Source: Rhodococcus rhodnii (GTDB taxonomy: Bacteria > Actinomycetota > Actinomycetes > Mycobacteriales > Pseudonocardiaceae). From it: a DNA stretch of 64,000 nucleotides. Below, piece after piece: positions 8,597-16,678 of this stretch. The position numbers and the translations under genes are program-made. The notes beneath the pieces were generated by a model. It worked only from the letters and a program-made list of their open reading frames with translations. It had not been told where the DNA came from and searched no databases. The stretch's first letter is position 1; every line of letters starts with the position of its first letter. The DNA is taken from assembly GCA_000720375.1 (NCBI GenBank), contig JOAA01000007.1:62001-126000 (forward strand). Reading direction: 5' to 3'.

Positions 8597-10951
8597 TCAC
8601 TGGGCTCCCATGATGCGGCGGTGCAGGCCGCCGCCGGGTTCGGGTGGCGGGTTGGCGTCGTCGAGGTCGATGCGGACGGTGTGCACGATGCCGGTGAAGG
8701 CGTTGTCGATCGGCGGGTAGTCGTCGGTGACCGGGGTGCCGAGGTCGACGCCGATGTCGAGGGTTTCGTCGAAGGAGAAGTAGTAGGCAATGGTCTGCTC
8801 GACGCGGCCCTCCGCGGCTTTGGTCCCGTCGACGTCGAGGATCACTGTGCCGCCTTTGCCGAATCCGGTGCCGTCATAGCGGAACTCCAACCGGATCTCG
8901 CGCCGCCCGGCGGGCAACTGGTCGGCGCCGCGCACGGTGTAGTGCGTGAGGTTGAAGTAGTTGTAGTCGTAGCACGGGCGTCCGTCCACAAAGTACAGTG
9001 ACCAGCCGCCGAACCGCCCGCCTTGCGAGATCACCACCCCGTCGGTGTGGGCGTCGAGTTCGACGTCGGCGGTGATGCTGTGCGAGCGGTTTTTCACGTT
9101 GGGGGTGGTTTCCTCAGTGAAGCGCCGCATTCCACCCCTGTAGGTGACCGAGCGGCGGTCGCCGAGCAGATCGACGCGCCCGGCCAACGTCGGGTTCTCG
9201 CGTTCGGTGACTCGGTGGTCGAGCGGGAACACCTGGTATTTCGCGGCTTCCACCAAGAACAGGTCCTGCAACTGCCGCAACCGGTCGGGATACTGCGTGG
9301 CGAGGTCGTTGGCCTGACTCCAGTCGTGGTCGATGTCGTACAGCTCCCACACGTCGTCAGCGAAGCGTTTCCCGCCTTCGGGAACCATTTCCCACGGTGT
9401 GCCGTGACGGGTGACGGCCATCCATCCTTCGTGGTAGATACCGCGGTTTCCGCACATTTCGAAGTACTGCGTCCGGCGCCGGTCGGGCGCATCGGGGGCG
9501 TCGAAGGTGTAGCGCATGCTGGTACCCTCAACGGGTTTCTGCGTCACACCGTCGACAGTGGACGGCTGCGGGATACCGGCACAGTCGAGCACAGTGGGCA
9601 GGATGTCGATGACGTGGTGGAACTGGTGGCGCAGCGCACCGCGCTCGGTGATTCGCGAGGGCCAGTGGACGATCAGTCCGTCGCGGATGCCACCGAAATG
9701 GGAGGCGACCTGCTTGGTCCACTGGTAGGGCGTGTTGAGCGCCAGCGCCCAGCCGACCGGCGCGATCGGGTACGTGGTGGGGTCACCGATGGCGTCCAGG
9801 TGAGCGATCATCTCGTCCGGGTCGTCCACCACGCCGTGCCCGAGTCGATGCTCGACGGTCGTGCCCTCGATGCCGCCCTCCCCCGACGCGCCGTTGTCGC
9901 CGAGCAGATAGATGAACAGCGTGTTGTCCAACGCATCCAGCTCGTCCAACGCCGCGACGAACCGCCCGACTTGCCGGTCGGCGTGCTCGGTGAAGCCGGC
10001 GAAGGTTTCCATGAACCGGGCCGCCAGTACCCGCTGGGTGTCGGAAAGCTCATCCCAATGCGGCACGCCATCGGCCCAACCGGCCAGTCGCGTGGCTGAT
10101 GGTACCACGCCGAGCTGCTTCTGTTGGTGCAGCGTCAATTCACGCTGCCTGTCCCAGCCATGGTCGAACTGTCCCTCGTATTTACGCCGCCATTCCGGAG
10201 CGACGTGCAGGGGCGCGTGTGACGCACCGAAGGCCAGATAGGTGAAGAACGGCCGATCCGGTGTCAGCGTGCGTTGGGTCCGTACCCAGTCGATGGCATG
10301 GTCGGCCAAGTCCTCCGACAGGTGGTAGCCCTGCTCGGGCCGCCGGTCGGGTTGCACCGGCGTGGTGCCTTGGTACAGCAACGGGTACCAGTGGTTCATC
10401 TCCGCACCCATGAACCCGTAGAACGTGTCGAAGCCCTCCCCCGTCGGCCACCGCTCGAACGGCCCCACCGGACTGATCTCCCGGGGCGGAGTCTGGTGCC
10501 ACTTGCCGAACGCCGCGGTGCTGTAACCGTTGCCCTGCAGAATCTGTGCGAGGGTCGCGGCGCTGCGCGGGCGGAAACCGTTGTAGCCCGGCGCGGATGT
10601 GGACATCTCGGTGGTGCCGCCCATCCCGACCGAATGGTGGTTGCGTCCGGTCATCAACGCCTGTCGAGTCGGCGAACACAGCGCGGTGACATGGAACCTG
10701 GTGTACCGCAAGCCATCCCCGGCCAGTCGGTCGGCCGTCGGCATCCGGCACGGACCCCCGAACGCGCTGGAGGTGCCGAACCCCAGGTCGTCCAGCACCA
10801 CGATCACCACGTTCGGCGCGCCAGGCGGCGGCTGCGTCGGTCGTACTGGCTGGAACGCGGCGGTCTGCTCGTCGATGCCGAGCGCGGTCACCACCACTTG
10901 AGCCGGGTCGGGTTCGGGCAACACGTGCCGTTCTGCGTTGAAGCTCGTCAC
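8597..10951 (-). CDS. Arylsulfatase, type I (formylglycine-dependent)
   Basis: This 784-residue protein should hydrolyse sulfate esters. The alkaline-phosphatase-like core starts with the metal-binding Asp pair LDDLGFG (Asp54, Asp55). The type I sulfatase signature C-S-P-T-R follows at residue 92, where Cys92 must be oxidised to formylglycine. The region with GDNGASGEGG supplies further metal ligands. The C-terminal 250 residues form the extension typical of long bacterial arylsulfatases. No signal peptide is visible, so it may act in the cytoplasm on substrate brought in by the neighbouring transporter. The start at GTG 10951 overlaps the MFS stop (GTGA), showing coupling. The formylglycine-generating enzyme is encoded 2.4 kb away on the other strand. 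Confidence 0.93.
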   Translation of the reverse strand: MTSFNAERHVLPEPDPAQVVVTALGIDEQTAAFQPVRPTQPPPGAPNVVIVVLDDLGFGTSSAFGGPCRMPTADRLAGDGLRYTRFHVTALCSPTRQALMTGRNHHSVGMGGTTEMSTSAPGYNGFRPRSAATLAQILQGNGYSTAAFGKWHQTPPREISPVGPFERWPTGEGFDTFYGFMGAEMNHWYPLLYQGTTPVQPDRRPEQGYHLSEDLADHAIDWVRTQRTLTPDRPFFTYLAFGASHAPLHVAPEWRRKYEGQFDHGWDRQRELTLHQQKQLGVVPSATRLAGWADGVPHWDELSDTQRVLAARFMETFAGFTEHADRQVGRFVAALDELDALDNTLFIYLLGDNGASGEGGIEGTTVEHRLGHGVVDDPDEMIAHLDAIGDPTTYPIAPVGWALALNTPYQWTKQVASHFGGIRDGLIVHWPSRITERGALRHQFHHVIDILPTVLDCAGIPQPSTVDGVTQKPVEGTSMRYTFDAPDAPDRRRTQYFEMCGNRGIYHEGWMAVTRHGTPWEMVPEGGKRFADDVWELYDIDHDWSQANDLATQYPDRLRQLQDLFLVEAAKYQVFPLDHRVTERENPTLAGRVDLLGDRRSVTYRGGMRRFTEETTPNVKNRSHSITADVELDAHTDGVVISQGGRFGGWSLYFVDGRPCYDYNYFNLTHYTVRGADQLPAGRREIRLEFRYDGTGFGKGGTVILDVDGTKAAEGRVEQTIAYYFSFDETLDIGVDLGTPVTDDYPPIDNAFTGIVHTVRIDLDDANPPPEPGGGLHRRIMGAQ

Positions 10952-12333
10952 GATGACTCCGCGGGTTTGACGGCCAAAGACAAGGCATCGGCGGGTGCGG
11001 GGCGGCTGGCGCCGGTGTCCTCCAGCGAGAGGTTGCGGGTTTCCTCGGCCCACGCCACGCAGGCCAGGAACCCGACGAAGGTGATCCCCGCCCCGATGTA
11101 CATGGTCGCCGACGTGCCCAAGCTCGCCAGTGACAGCGGCACAAGGAAAGTACCTACCGCGGCGCCGAACCGGGTCAGCGCGATGGCGACCCCGACCGCG
11201 GCGGCGCGAATGTGTGTGGGGAACAACTCGTTGGGATATCCCCATTCGAGAATTCCTGGGGCACCGGAGAACAGCGCGTACAAGCAGAAGAACGCCACAA
11301 CGAACGGACCCGGCGCGTGCGTCCAGGCGCCCAGTGCCAGCAGCGGCAACACCATCAACGCGAAGGACCAGATGATGGTCTTACGGCGGCCCAGTGTCTC
11401 AAGTAGACGCATGGCAGGCAGGCATCCGAGGGCGAACACGAAGTTGATGATCGCGGTGCCCAGGTTGGCCTCGTTGCCCGCGCCCAGCCCGAGCGCGGCA
11501 AGCAGTTGCGGACCGAACGTCAGCAACGCGAACAATGGGATGATCGCGCAGCTGAAGAAGATCACGACGAACGCGGTGCGTCGCAAGTAGACACCTCGGA
11601 ACAGCGCGGCGATACTCCCGCGAGCGGCGGTTGGCGCCTCCGTGGACTCGCGTAGTTCGGCCGGCGTCACGGTGACGCGCAACGCCTGGTGCACGACCTG
11701 ACACGCCTCATCGACCCGGCCCGCGGAGACCAGCCAGCGCGGGGATTCCGGGGTCCCCAGCCGCAGCAGGAACACCGCGACCGCGAGAACCGCGGAACTG
11801 CCGAGCATCCAGCGCCAGCCCGCGTCACCCATGGCGTCGGTGATCAGGTAGCCGACCAGGTACGCGAGCGCGGTGCCGATGTACCAGATGATGATGACGG
11901 AAGTGAACATCCGCGCGCGGTGCCGCCGTGGCAGCCATTCGACCAGCAGGGCGGTCGCGATCGGATAGTCCGCGGCGATGGCCACCCCGATCACGAACCG
12001 CAGCACGATCAGCTGCCAGGTGGAATCCACGAACACCGACAGGGCGGACGCGATGATCAACACCAGCAGGTCCAATGTGTACATCGTCTTGCGGCCGATC
12101 CGGTCGGTGATCGGCCCGAAGATCAAGCCACCGAAGAACATGCCCACCAGTGCGGCCACCCCGACCGCCGCTTCGGCCGTTGTGGACAGTCGCATCTCGG
12201 CCGAGATGCCGGTCAGCGCGATTCCCACGATCCCAAGCAGATAGCCGTCCAGCAACGGCCCGCCACTGCAGGCGACGGCCAGTTTGCGGTGGAAGCCGCT
12301 GACCGGGGCGTCGTCGACAACGGTGAATCCCAT
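10948..12333 (-). CDS. MFS transporter (sugar porter/aromatic acid type)
   Basis: This 461-residue inner-membrane protein has about 12 hydrophobic segments. Major facilitator signatures are visible: loop 2-3 GPITDRIGRKTMY and the loop 4-5 region with R-x-x-x-G (LRFVIGVAIAADYP). The layout matches the sugar porter and aromatic acid/proton symporter branches. It is the first gene of a coupled pair with the sulfatase (GTGA overlap), so a likely cargo is a sulfated organic compound (inference). An AGGGA lies seven bases before the ATG. A short inverted repeat upstream is a candidate site for the adjacent LysR protein. Confidence 0.88.
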   Translation of the reverse strand: MGFTVVDDAPVSGFHRKLAVACSGGPLLDGYLLGIVGIALTGISAEMRLSTTAEAAVGVAALVGMFFGGLIFGPITDRIGRKTMYTLDLLVLIIASALSVFVDSTWQLIVLRFVIGVAIAADYPIATALLVEWLPRRHRARMFTSVIIIWYIGTALAYLVGYLITDAMGDAGWRWMLGSSAVLAVAVFLLRLGTPESPRWLVSAGRVDEACQVVHQALRVTVTPAELRESTEAPTAARGSIAALFRGVYLRRTAFVVIFFSCAIIPLFALLTFGPQLLAALGLGAGNEANLGTAIINFVFALGCLPAMRLLETLGRRKTIIWSFALMVLPLLALGAWTHAPGPFVVAFFCLYALFSGAPGILEWGYPNELFPTHIRAAAVGVAIALTRFGAAVGTFLVPLSLASLGTSATMYIGAGITFVGFLACVAWAEETRNLSLEDTGASRPAPADALSLAVKPAESS

Positions 12334-12354
12334 AGGTCATCCCTGCCTCAGCCC

Positions 12355-12377
12355 CTGTGTTGTGTTGTGGAACACAG
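12355..12377. promoter_or_regulatory. Candidate LysR operator upstream of the MFS-sulfatase operon
   Basis: CTGTGTT and AACACAG form a perfect 7-bp inverted repeat separated by nine bases, about 22 bp upstream of the MFS start. LysR regulators bind interrupted dyads of this kind, and the adjacent gene encodes one. Confidence 0.4.
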
Positions 12378-12422
12378 TCACATGCGCCGGTCAGCGCGGA
12401 CAACGCCGCGAAGGGGTCAGAC

Positions 12423-13337
12423 CTAGACCGGTTTTCGATCCGGCCCATTCGGTTCATCTATGGGGCCGGCATAGCCGGTTCGGGCCAGTTCCACAAAACT
12501 GGCCGCCGCTGGGGAAAGCGGCCCGGACCGCCACACCAGACGGCCGCGATACCGCAGCGCCGGTTCGGTGGGCAGCACCCTGGCGCCCTTGGCTGCCGCG
12601 TCCGAAGCCATCGACCGGGGCAGCAGCGACGCACCCGCACCGGCCAGCACCAGCGGCACGATCATCGCGCGGTGCACCGTCTCCACGGAGATCACCGGGT
12701 CGATGCCTACCTGGCGCAGGGTTTCGTCCAGAATGTCGCGCGTTGCCGTGCCGTGCGGCGTGACCACGAACCGCAACGTCGCCAACTCCGGCAATCCGGG
12801 CGTATGCGTCAGTTCGTGGCCGGGTGGCAACACCAGTTGCAGATCCTGTTCGGCGAGCACCACCCCGTCGAGGTCGCCGACCCGCACTGTCGCGTCCACC
12901 AGGCCCAGCTCGCACTGACCCGTACGGACCAGGTGCTCGACCCGCGCCCCTTGTTCCGGGTCGGTCACCCGCACCTCGACTTTCGAGTGCCTGTCCAGGA
13001 ACGCGCCCACCATGCCGGCGAGTGGATCCACCGCCAACGTGGTCTGCGCGACGATGTCGAGCCGGCCACCGGACAGCCCCAGCACCTCACGTACCGAAGC
13101 CGCTGCCGTGACCAGATCTCGCGCGACCTGACGGGCGGGCGCCACCAAGGCCTGACCGGCGGGCGTGAGGATCGCTCCATGTGGCAGCCGGTGGAACAGC
13201 GCGCCGCCCAACTCGGCTTCCAGCGTCGCGATCGCGTGCGACAGCGACGGCTGGGCCACGTGCAACACCCGCGACGCGTTGGTGAACCCACCATGTTCGA
13301 CCACCGCTAGGAAGTACTCCAACTGGCGACGCTCCAC
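12423..13337 (-). CDS. LysR-family transcriptional regulator
   Basis: This 304-residue protein has an N-terminal winged helix (about residues 1-60, with FLAVVEHGGFTNASRVLHVA and LSHAIATLEAELG). A LysR substrate-binding domain follows (about 90-295). The start at GTG 13337 matches the usual family beginning (E-R-R-Q-L-E-Y-F); longer readings upstream overlap the divergent sulfatase-activating gene and are not credible. It sits between the MFS-sulfatase operon and the divergent formylglycine-generating enzyme gene, so it probably controls both in response to a sulfated substrate (inference). Confidence 0.9.
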   Translation of the reverse strand: MERRQLEYFLAVVEHGGFTNASRVLHVAQPSLSHAIATLEAELGGALFHRLPHGAILTPAGQALVAPARQVARDLVTAAASVREVLGLSGGRLDIVAQTTLAVDPLAGMVGAFLDRHSKVEVRVTDPEQGARVEHLVRTGQCELGLVDATVRVGDLDGVVLAEQDLQLVLPPGHELTHTPGLPELATLRFVVTPHGTATRDILDETLRQVGIDPVISVETVHRAMIVPLVLAGAGASLLPRSMASDAAAKGARVLPTEPALRYRGRLVWRSGPLSPAAASFVELARTGYAGPIDEPNGPDRKPV

Positions 13338-13397
13338 GCCGGGCAGCCTAGACCGATTTGGACGGTGGCGTAGATTCGCTGCGAGGAGGTGAGTCGC

Positions 13398-14366
13398 ATG
13401 AACGCGTGCTGCGGGCCGTCCAGCGGCACGGCATCCGAGGCGCACGCCCTGCCCTTCGACCCGCCTCGCCGCGACCCCGCCGAAGTGGCCCGTGGCATGG
13501 TCACGGTGCCTGGTGGCCCGTTCCAGATGGGCAGTGACGACGCCGACGCGTTCCCCGACGACGGCGAAGGCCCGGTTCGGTCCGTGACGGTCCCGCCGTT
13601 CCTGATCGATCCGTACGCGGTCACCAACCGCCAGTTCGCGACCTTCGTCAAGGCCACCGGCTATCGCACCGACGCGGAGCGCGCGGGGTGGTCGTTCGTG
13701 TTCTACGCGCTGGTGCTTCCCACCGCATCCGACTCCGTACGCGACGGCCACGTGCCAGATGCTCCGTGGTGGCTCGCGGTGGACGGTGCCTACTGGCGGG
13801 CACCGTACGGACCCGGCTCCGGCATCGGTGATCGCCCCAACCATCCCGTTGTGCACGTGTCCTGGCGAGACGCCGCAGCCTACGCCACGTGGGCCGGCAA
13901 GCGACTTCCTACCGAAGCCGAATGGGAGAAGGCCGCTCGCGGCGGCCTGGACGCGGCCCGCTACCCGTGGGGTGACGAACTCACCCCGCACGGCCGGCAC
14001 CGATGCAACATCTGGCAAGGCCAGTTCCCCCACCACAACACGGCAGAAGACGGCCACCTCGGCACCGCGCCGGTGAAAGCATTCACTCCCAATGGTTTCG
14101 GCCTGTACAACACGTCGGGCAACGTCTGGGAATGGTGCGCGGACTGGTGGAGCAACACCTGGCACGTTCCCGAAACCACCGACACCCGCGTCGACCCGAA
14201 AGGCCCGTCCGCGGGCGAGGCCAAGGTAATCCGCGGCGGTTCCTATTTGTGCCACCACAGCTACTGCAACCGTTACCGCGTCGCCGCACGCACCTTCAAC
14301 ACGCCTGACTCCAGCACCGGCCACATGGGATTCCGTTGCGCCGCAACAATCTCGGGCGATACCTAG
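13398..14366 (+). CDS. Formylglycine-generating enzyme (sulfatase-modifying factor)
   Basis: This 322-residue enzyme converts the Cys of the sulfatase C-x-P-x-R motif to formylglycine using oxygen and copper. The FGE-sulfatase fold is recognised from MVTVPGGPFQMGSDD, PTEAEWEKAARGG, YPWGDE and GNVWEWCADWW. The two active-site cysteines are present with exact family spacing: Cys285 and Cys290 in LCHHSYCNRYR, followed by NTPDSS and GFRCA. The ATG at 13398 is preferred over GTG 13389 because GGAGG lies eight bases before it. A -10-like TAGATT lies near 13371. It is divergent from LysR and surely serves the sulfatase of this module. Confidence 0.95.
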   Translation: MNACCGPSSGTASEAHALPFDPPRRDPAEVARGMVTVPGGPFQMGSDDADAFPDDGEGPVRSVTVPPFLIDPYAVTNRQFATFVKATGYRTDAERAGWSFVFYALVLPTASDSVRDGHVPDAPWWLAVDGAYWRAPYGPGSGIGDRPNHPVVHVSWRDAAAYATWAGKRLPTEAEWEKAARGGLDAARYPWGDELTPHGRHRCNIWQGQFPHHNTAEDGHLGTAPVKAFTPNGFGLYNTSGNVWEWCADWWSNTWHVPETTDTRVDPKGPSAGEAKVIRGGSYLCHHSYCNRYRVAARTFNTPDSSTGHMGFRCAATISGDT

Positions 14367-14404
14367 GGTCTCGTGTCACGTTGGATCAATGGTCCATTCA
14401 GCTC

Positions 14405-14434
14405 TTGACGCCACATCAGGTGAACTCCTAGCGT
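14405..14434 (+). promoter_or_regulatory. Promoter of the decayed esterase: TTGACG-18 bp-TAGCGT
   Basis: The -35 TTGACG (14405-14410) and -10 TAGCGT (14429-14434) are separated by 18 bases. Transcription would start near 14441, just before the first LacI-type operator. This is a well-formed vegetative promoter. Confidence 0.6.
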
Positions 14435-14448
14435 CAATCGCAACACCA

Positions 14449-14464
14449 TGGGTAACGTTACCCA
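14449..14464. promoter_or_regulatory. LacI-type operator 1, 16-bp perfect palindrome
   Basis: TGGGTAACGTTACCCA is a perfect palindrome with the central CG typical of LacI-family sites. It lies just after the predicted transcription start, a classic repression position. Confidence 0.6.
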
Positions 14465-14561
14465 ACCGGGAACACACGAGCAGTACCGCGCTTGTGTCAC
14501 CGGAGCACGGTTAGGACGCTTCCATCGGATAGCTCAAGTCAACTGTCGACTGCGGCTTCGG

Positions 14562-14575
14562 TTGAAACGTTTCAA
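14562..14575. promoter_or_regulatory. LacI-type operator 2, 14-bp perfect palindrome
   Basis: TTGAAACGTTTCAA is a perfect palindrome with the central ACGT of LacI-family operators. It is 40 bp before the esterase start codon and about 112 bp from operator 1, a spacing compatible with looping. Confidence 0.6.
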
Positions 14576-14615
14576 ATCGACCGGCCGTGTGCGCTCTGGA
14601 GAAGGAGGAGGTCCG

Positions 14616-15337
14616 ATGGTGGACTCGGGATTGACCCGCAGGGCGCTGATCGGCGGGTCGCTGTCCGTGGTCGTCGGGATGAGCATGCCGTCTCCGGCCC
14701 TCGCGCGGGGCGCGGACGAGGCGGCCACCCGTTACGGCAGGGTGCGCGGAAAACGCGAGGACGGCATCGTGAAGTTTCTCGGCGTGCCCTACGCCACGCC
14801 GCCTCTCGGCCAACTGCGGTTCAAGGCCCCCAAGCCGCCCAGAAGCTGGCGCGGCGTGCGAGACACAGTCGATTTCCCCAACCCGGCATTCCAGGTAGCG
14901 GGCAATGAGATGGGCCCGAACGGCAACGGCCGGATGCCCGCACCCTCGGAAGACTGCCTCTATCTGAACATTTGGATCCCTGCCGCGGACTGCGAGCGGC
15001 GGCCGGTGATGTTCTACAACCACGGCGGCGGCTACATGATCGGCTCCCCCTCGGCTCGCCGCACGCGACGGACATCAACCTCAAGTTCGCCAACACCGAC
15101 AAGAACCTCGACTCGTTCCTCTACGCGGATCAGTCGCCGGGGCGGCTCGCGACCGCGCGGCACATGAGCGGACTGTGGGCGGGCTTCGCCCACAAAGGCC
15201 GTCCCACTGCGGCAAACGTGCCGGCATGGCCCGCCTACACGCCGAGGAACCGGGCCACGATGTGGCTCGACGCCGAATGCAAGATCGTCAACGATCCGGA
15301 CAAGGACGAAAGGCTGTACTGGAACTACAGTGTCTGA
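14616..15337 (+). pseudogene. Carboxylesterase type B, internally deleted and frameshifted
   Basis: The first 145 or so codons give a twin-arginine signal (TRRALIGG, ending SPALA) and the start of a type B carboxylesterase (GRVRGKREDGIVKFLGVPYA, EDCLYLNIW, NHGGGYMIGS). At about 15045 the frame breaks. The C-terminal part of the same family resumes in another frame (ATDINLKFANTDKNLD, LWAGFAHKGRP) and ends at 15337. The middle, about 250-300 residues including the G-E-S-A-G nucleophile and most of the catalytic triad, is missing. The start has a strong GGAGGAGG. The product cannot be active. An upstream promoter and two LacI-type operators are intact. Confidence 0.85.
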
Positions 15338-15345
15338 GGCCGGGC

Positions 15346-15708
15346 TTATGGCACCGTGACCCTGACGGTCCGCAGCTGGGACAGGTCTCCGCTCTCGGCG
15401 AAGCGCTGGAACGAGAGGACATGCGGCTTTCTCAATCCTCCCGAGGGGTGACCGGTGTACACGAAGCGCTCGTGCCCCAGGCCCACGAGGTGAGGCGCGT
15501 GCTGCCGTGTGGGGACGGTAGCCCAGGGTTCCGATCGCCGCGTTGACCTTCTCCCGCATCCGCTGACTCCGTAGGCGTTACGGAGCACTTTGGACACCGC
15601 CGAGACCGAGACGCCGGCATCCCGTGCGACGTCCTGGATCGTCACACGGCGGGGCCCGGCGGCGGGCATCTCGCGCGGCCTCGCCCGTCTGTCGCCTGCA
15701 GAACCCAT
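15346..15708 (-). pseudogene. LacI-family repressor, frameshifted and truncated
   Basis: The N-terminal frame carries the LacI helix-turn-helix (VTIQDVARDAGVSVSAVSKV, about residues 22-41). The hinge helix continues in a second frame (MREKVNAAIGTLGYRPHTAA). A short piece like the C-terminal effector domain (GLGHERFVYTGHPSGG) is again in the first frame, then the reading ends. Roughly 130 or more residues of the ligand-binding domain are gone, and at least two frame changes are needed, so it is dead. It lies tail to tail with the dead esterase, whose upstream operators are of the type this repressor would have bound. Confidence 0.75.
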
Positions 15709-15868
15709 TTCACCTCACTGGCGCGGTCCACACGGGAGCCTCATCGTAGTGAGTTGTCGACTGTTGTCCTACCTTGCGCAGCTCAGGTGCATTGCCGTAC
15801 AGATTGAGACCGTTCCCAAAACGCTCCCGGTACTGTCCGATTGTCCGGTGAGCGCAAGGGAGTGTGGA

Positions 15869-16678
15869 GTGACGAGCCAGGAGTTCAGGCCGCAGATCCT
15901 GCCGGGTTCCACACGGAGTCTGGCGAGCGGGGTTCCGGCTGCGCCGCCGGGCACGATCTTCGCCTTGGCTGTCGACGGTGGGTTCGCTGTGCCGCCACGG
16001 AAGTTCACGCTTCATTTCGGTCGCGGCAAGGAAGACGTTCATGTGCCGATCGGGGTCAACGATCCGTATGTCAGCCGGCTGCACGGTGTGCTGGTGTGTG
16101 ACGGGCGGGAGTGGTGGATTCGCAACAAGGGCAAGTTGCCGATCCAGTTGCCGGACGGCGCGATGCTGTTGTCCGGCAACGAACTGCTGATCGAACCCGG
16201 GTACACCCCGATGTTCATCGGGTCGTCCAAGCGCCGGTCACATCTGCTGGAGGTCCACGTCGTGGGCTCCCGGACCGCGGGTGCCGATGTCGAGCAGCTC
16301 AGCCGGACGAAGGCACCGGATGTCTACGACCTGAGCCTGGTGGAGCGGCTGGTGTTGACCGCCCTTGCCCAGCGGTATCTGCGTCAGGAGCGCTATCCGC
16401 AACCGGTGTCGTGGAACCAGGTGGCCGACGACCTCAACCGGCTAGGGGACGGCAGGCATTGGACTCCGAAGATCGCGGCGCACACTGTTGGTGCGGTGCG
16501 CGAGCGGCTGGCTGAGGGGCCCGATGCGATTCCCGGCATCCGTCGTGAGGACGGCGTCGGCGAACCGGTGGGCAACACGTTGAACCACAACCTGATTCAG
16601 GCGTTGTTGCGCAGCACCACGCTGATGCCGTCGGATCTGCACCTGCTCGGCGAGGACCCGGACCAGACGGCACGATGA
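15869..16678 (+). CDS. FHA-domain protein with C-terminal helical domain
   Basis: This 269-residue cytoplasmic protein carries a forkhead-associated-like fold (about residues 25-120). FGRGKEDVHVPI, VSRLHGVLVCDG and WWIRNKGKLPIQLPDGAML match the phosphothreonine-binding loops. A helical/winged region follows (about 145-250, with VERLVLTALAQRYL and VSWNQVADDLNRL). This layout resembles actinobacterial FHA proteins that pair with Ser/Thr kinases. The start at GTG 15869 has AGGGAG upstream. The gene overlaps the downstream FHA-kinase by ATGA, so the two proteins probably work together, with this one recognising a kinase product (inference). Confidence 0.75.
   Translation: MTSQEFRPQILPGSTRSLASGVPAAPPGTIFALAVDGGFAVPPRKFTLHFGRGKEDVHVPIGVNDPYVSRLHGVLVCDGREWWIRNKGKLPIQLPDGAMLLSGNELLIEPGYTPMFIGSSKRRSHLLEVHVVGSRTAGADVEQLSRTKAPDVYDLSLVERLVLTALAQRYLRQERYPQPVSWNQVADDLNRLGDGRHWTPKIAAHTVGAVRERLAEGPDAIPGIRREDGVGEPVGNTLNHNLIQALLRSTTLMPSDLHLLGEDPDQTAR

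Noticed and set aside
10952..11245. Upstream extension of the sulfatase frame
   Set aside because: It overlaps the MFS gene antiparallel to no domain, and the GTGA coupling at 10951 gives a natural start.
13338..14324. Upstream extension of the LysR reading frame by about 330 codons
   Set aside because: The extension is antisense to the formylglycine-generating enzyme and non-protein-like; LysR homology starts at GTG 13337.
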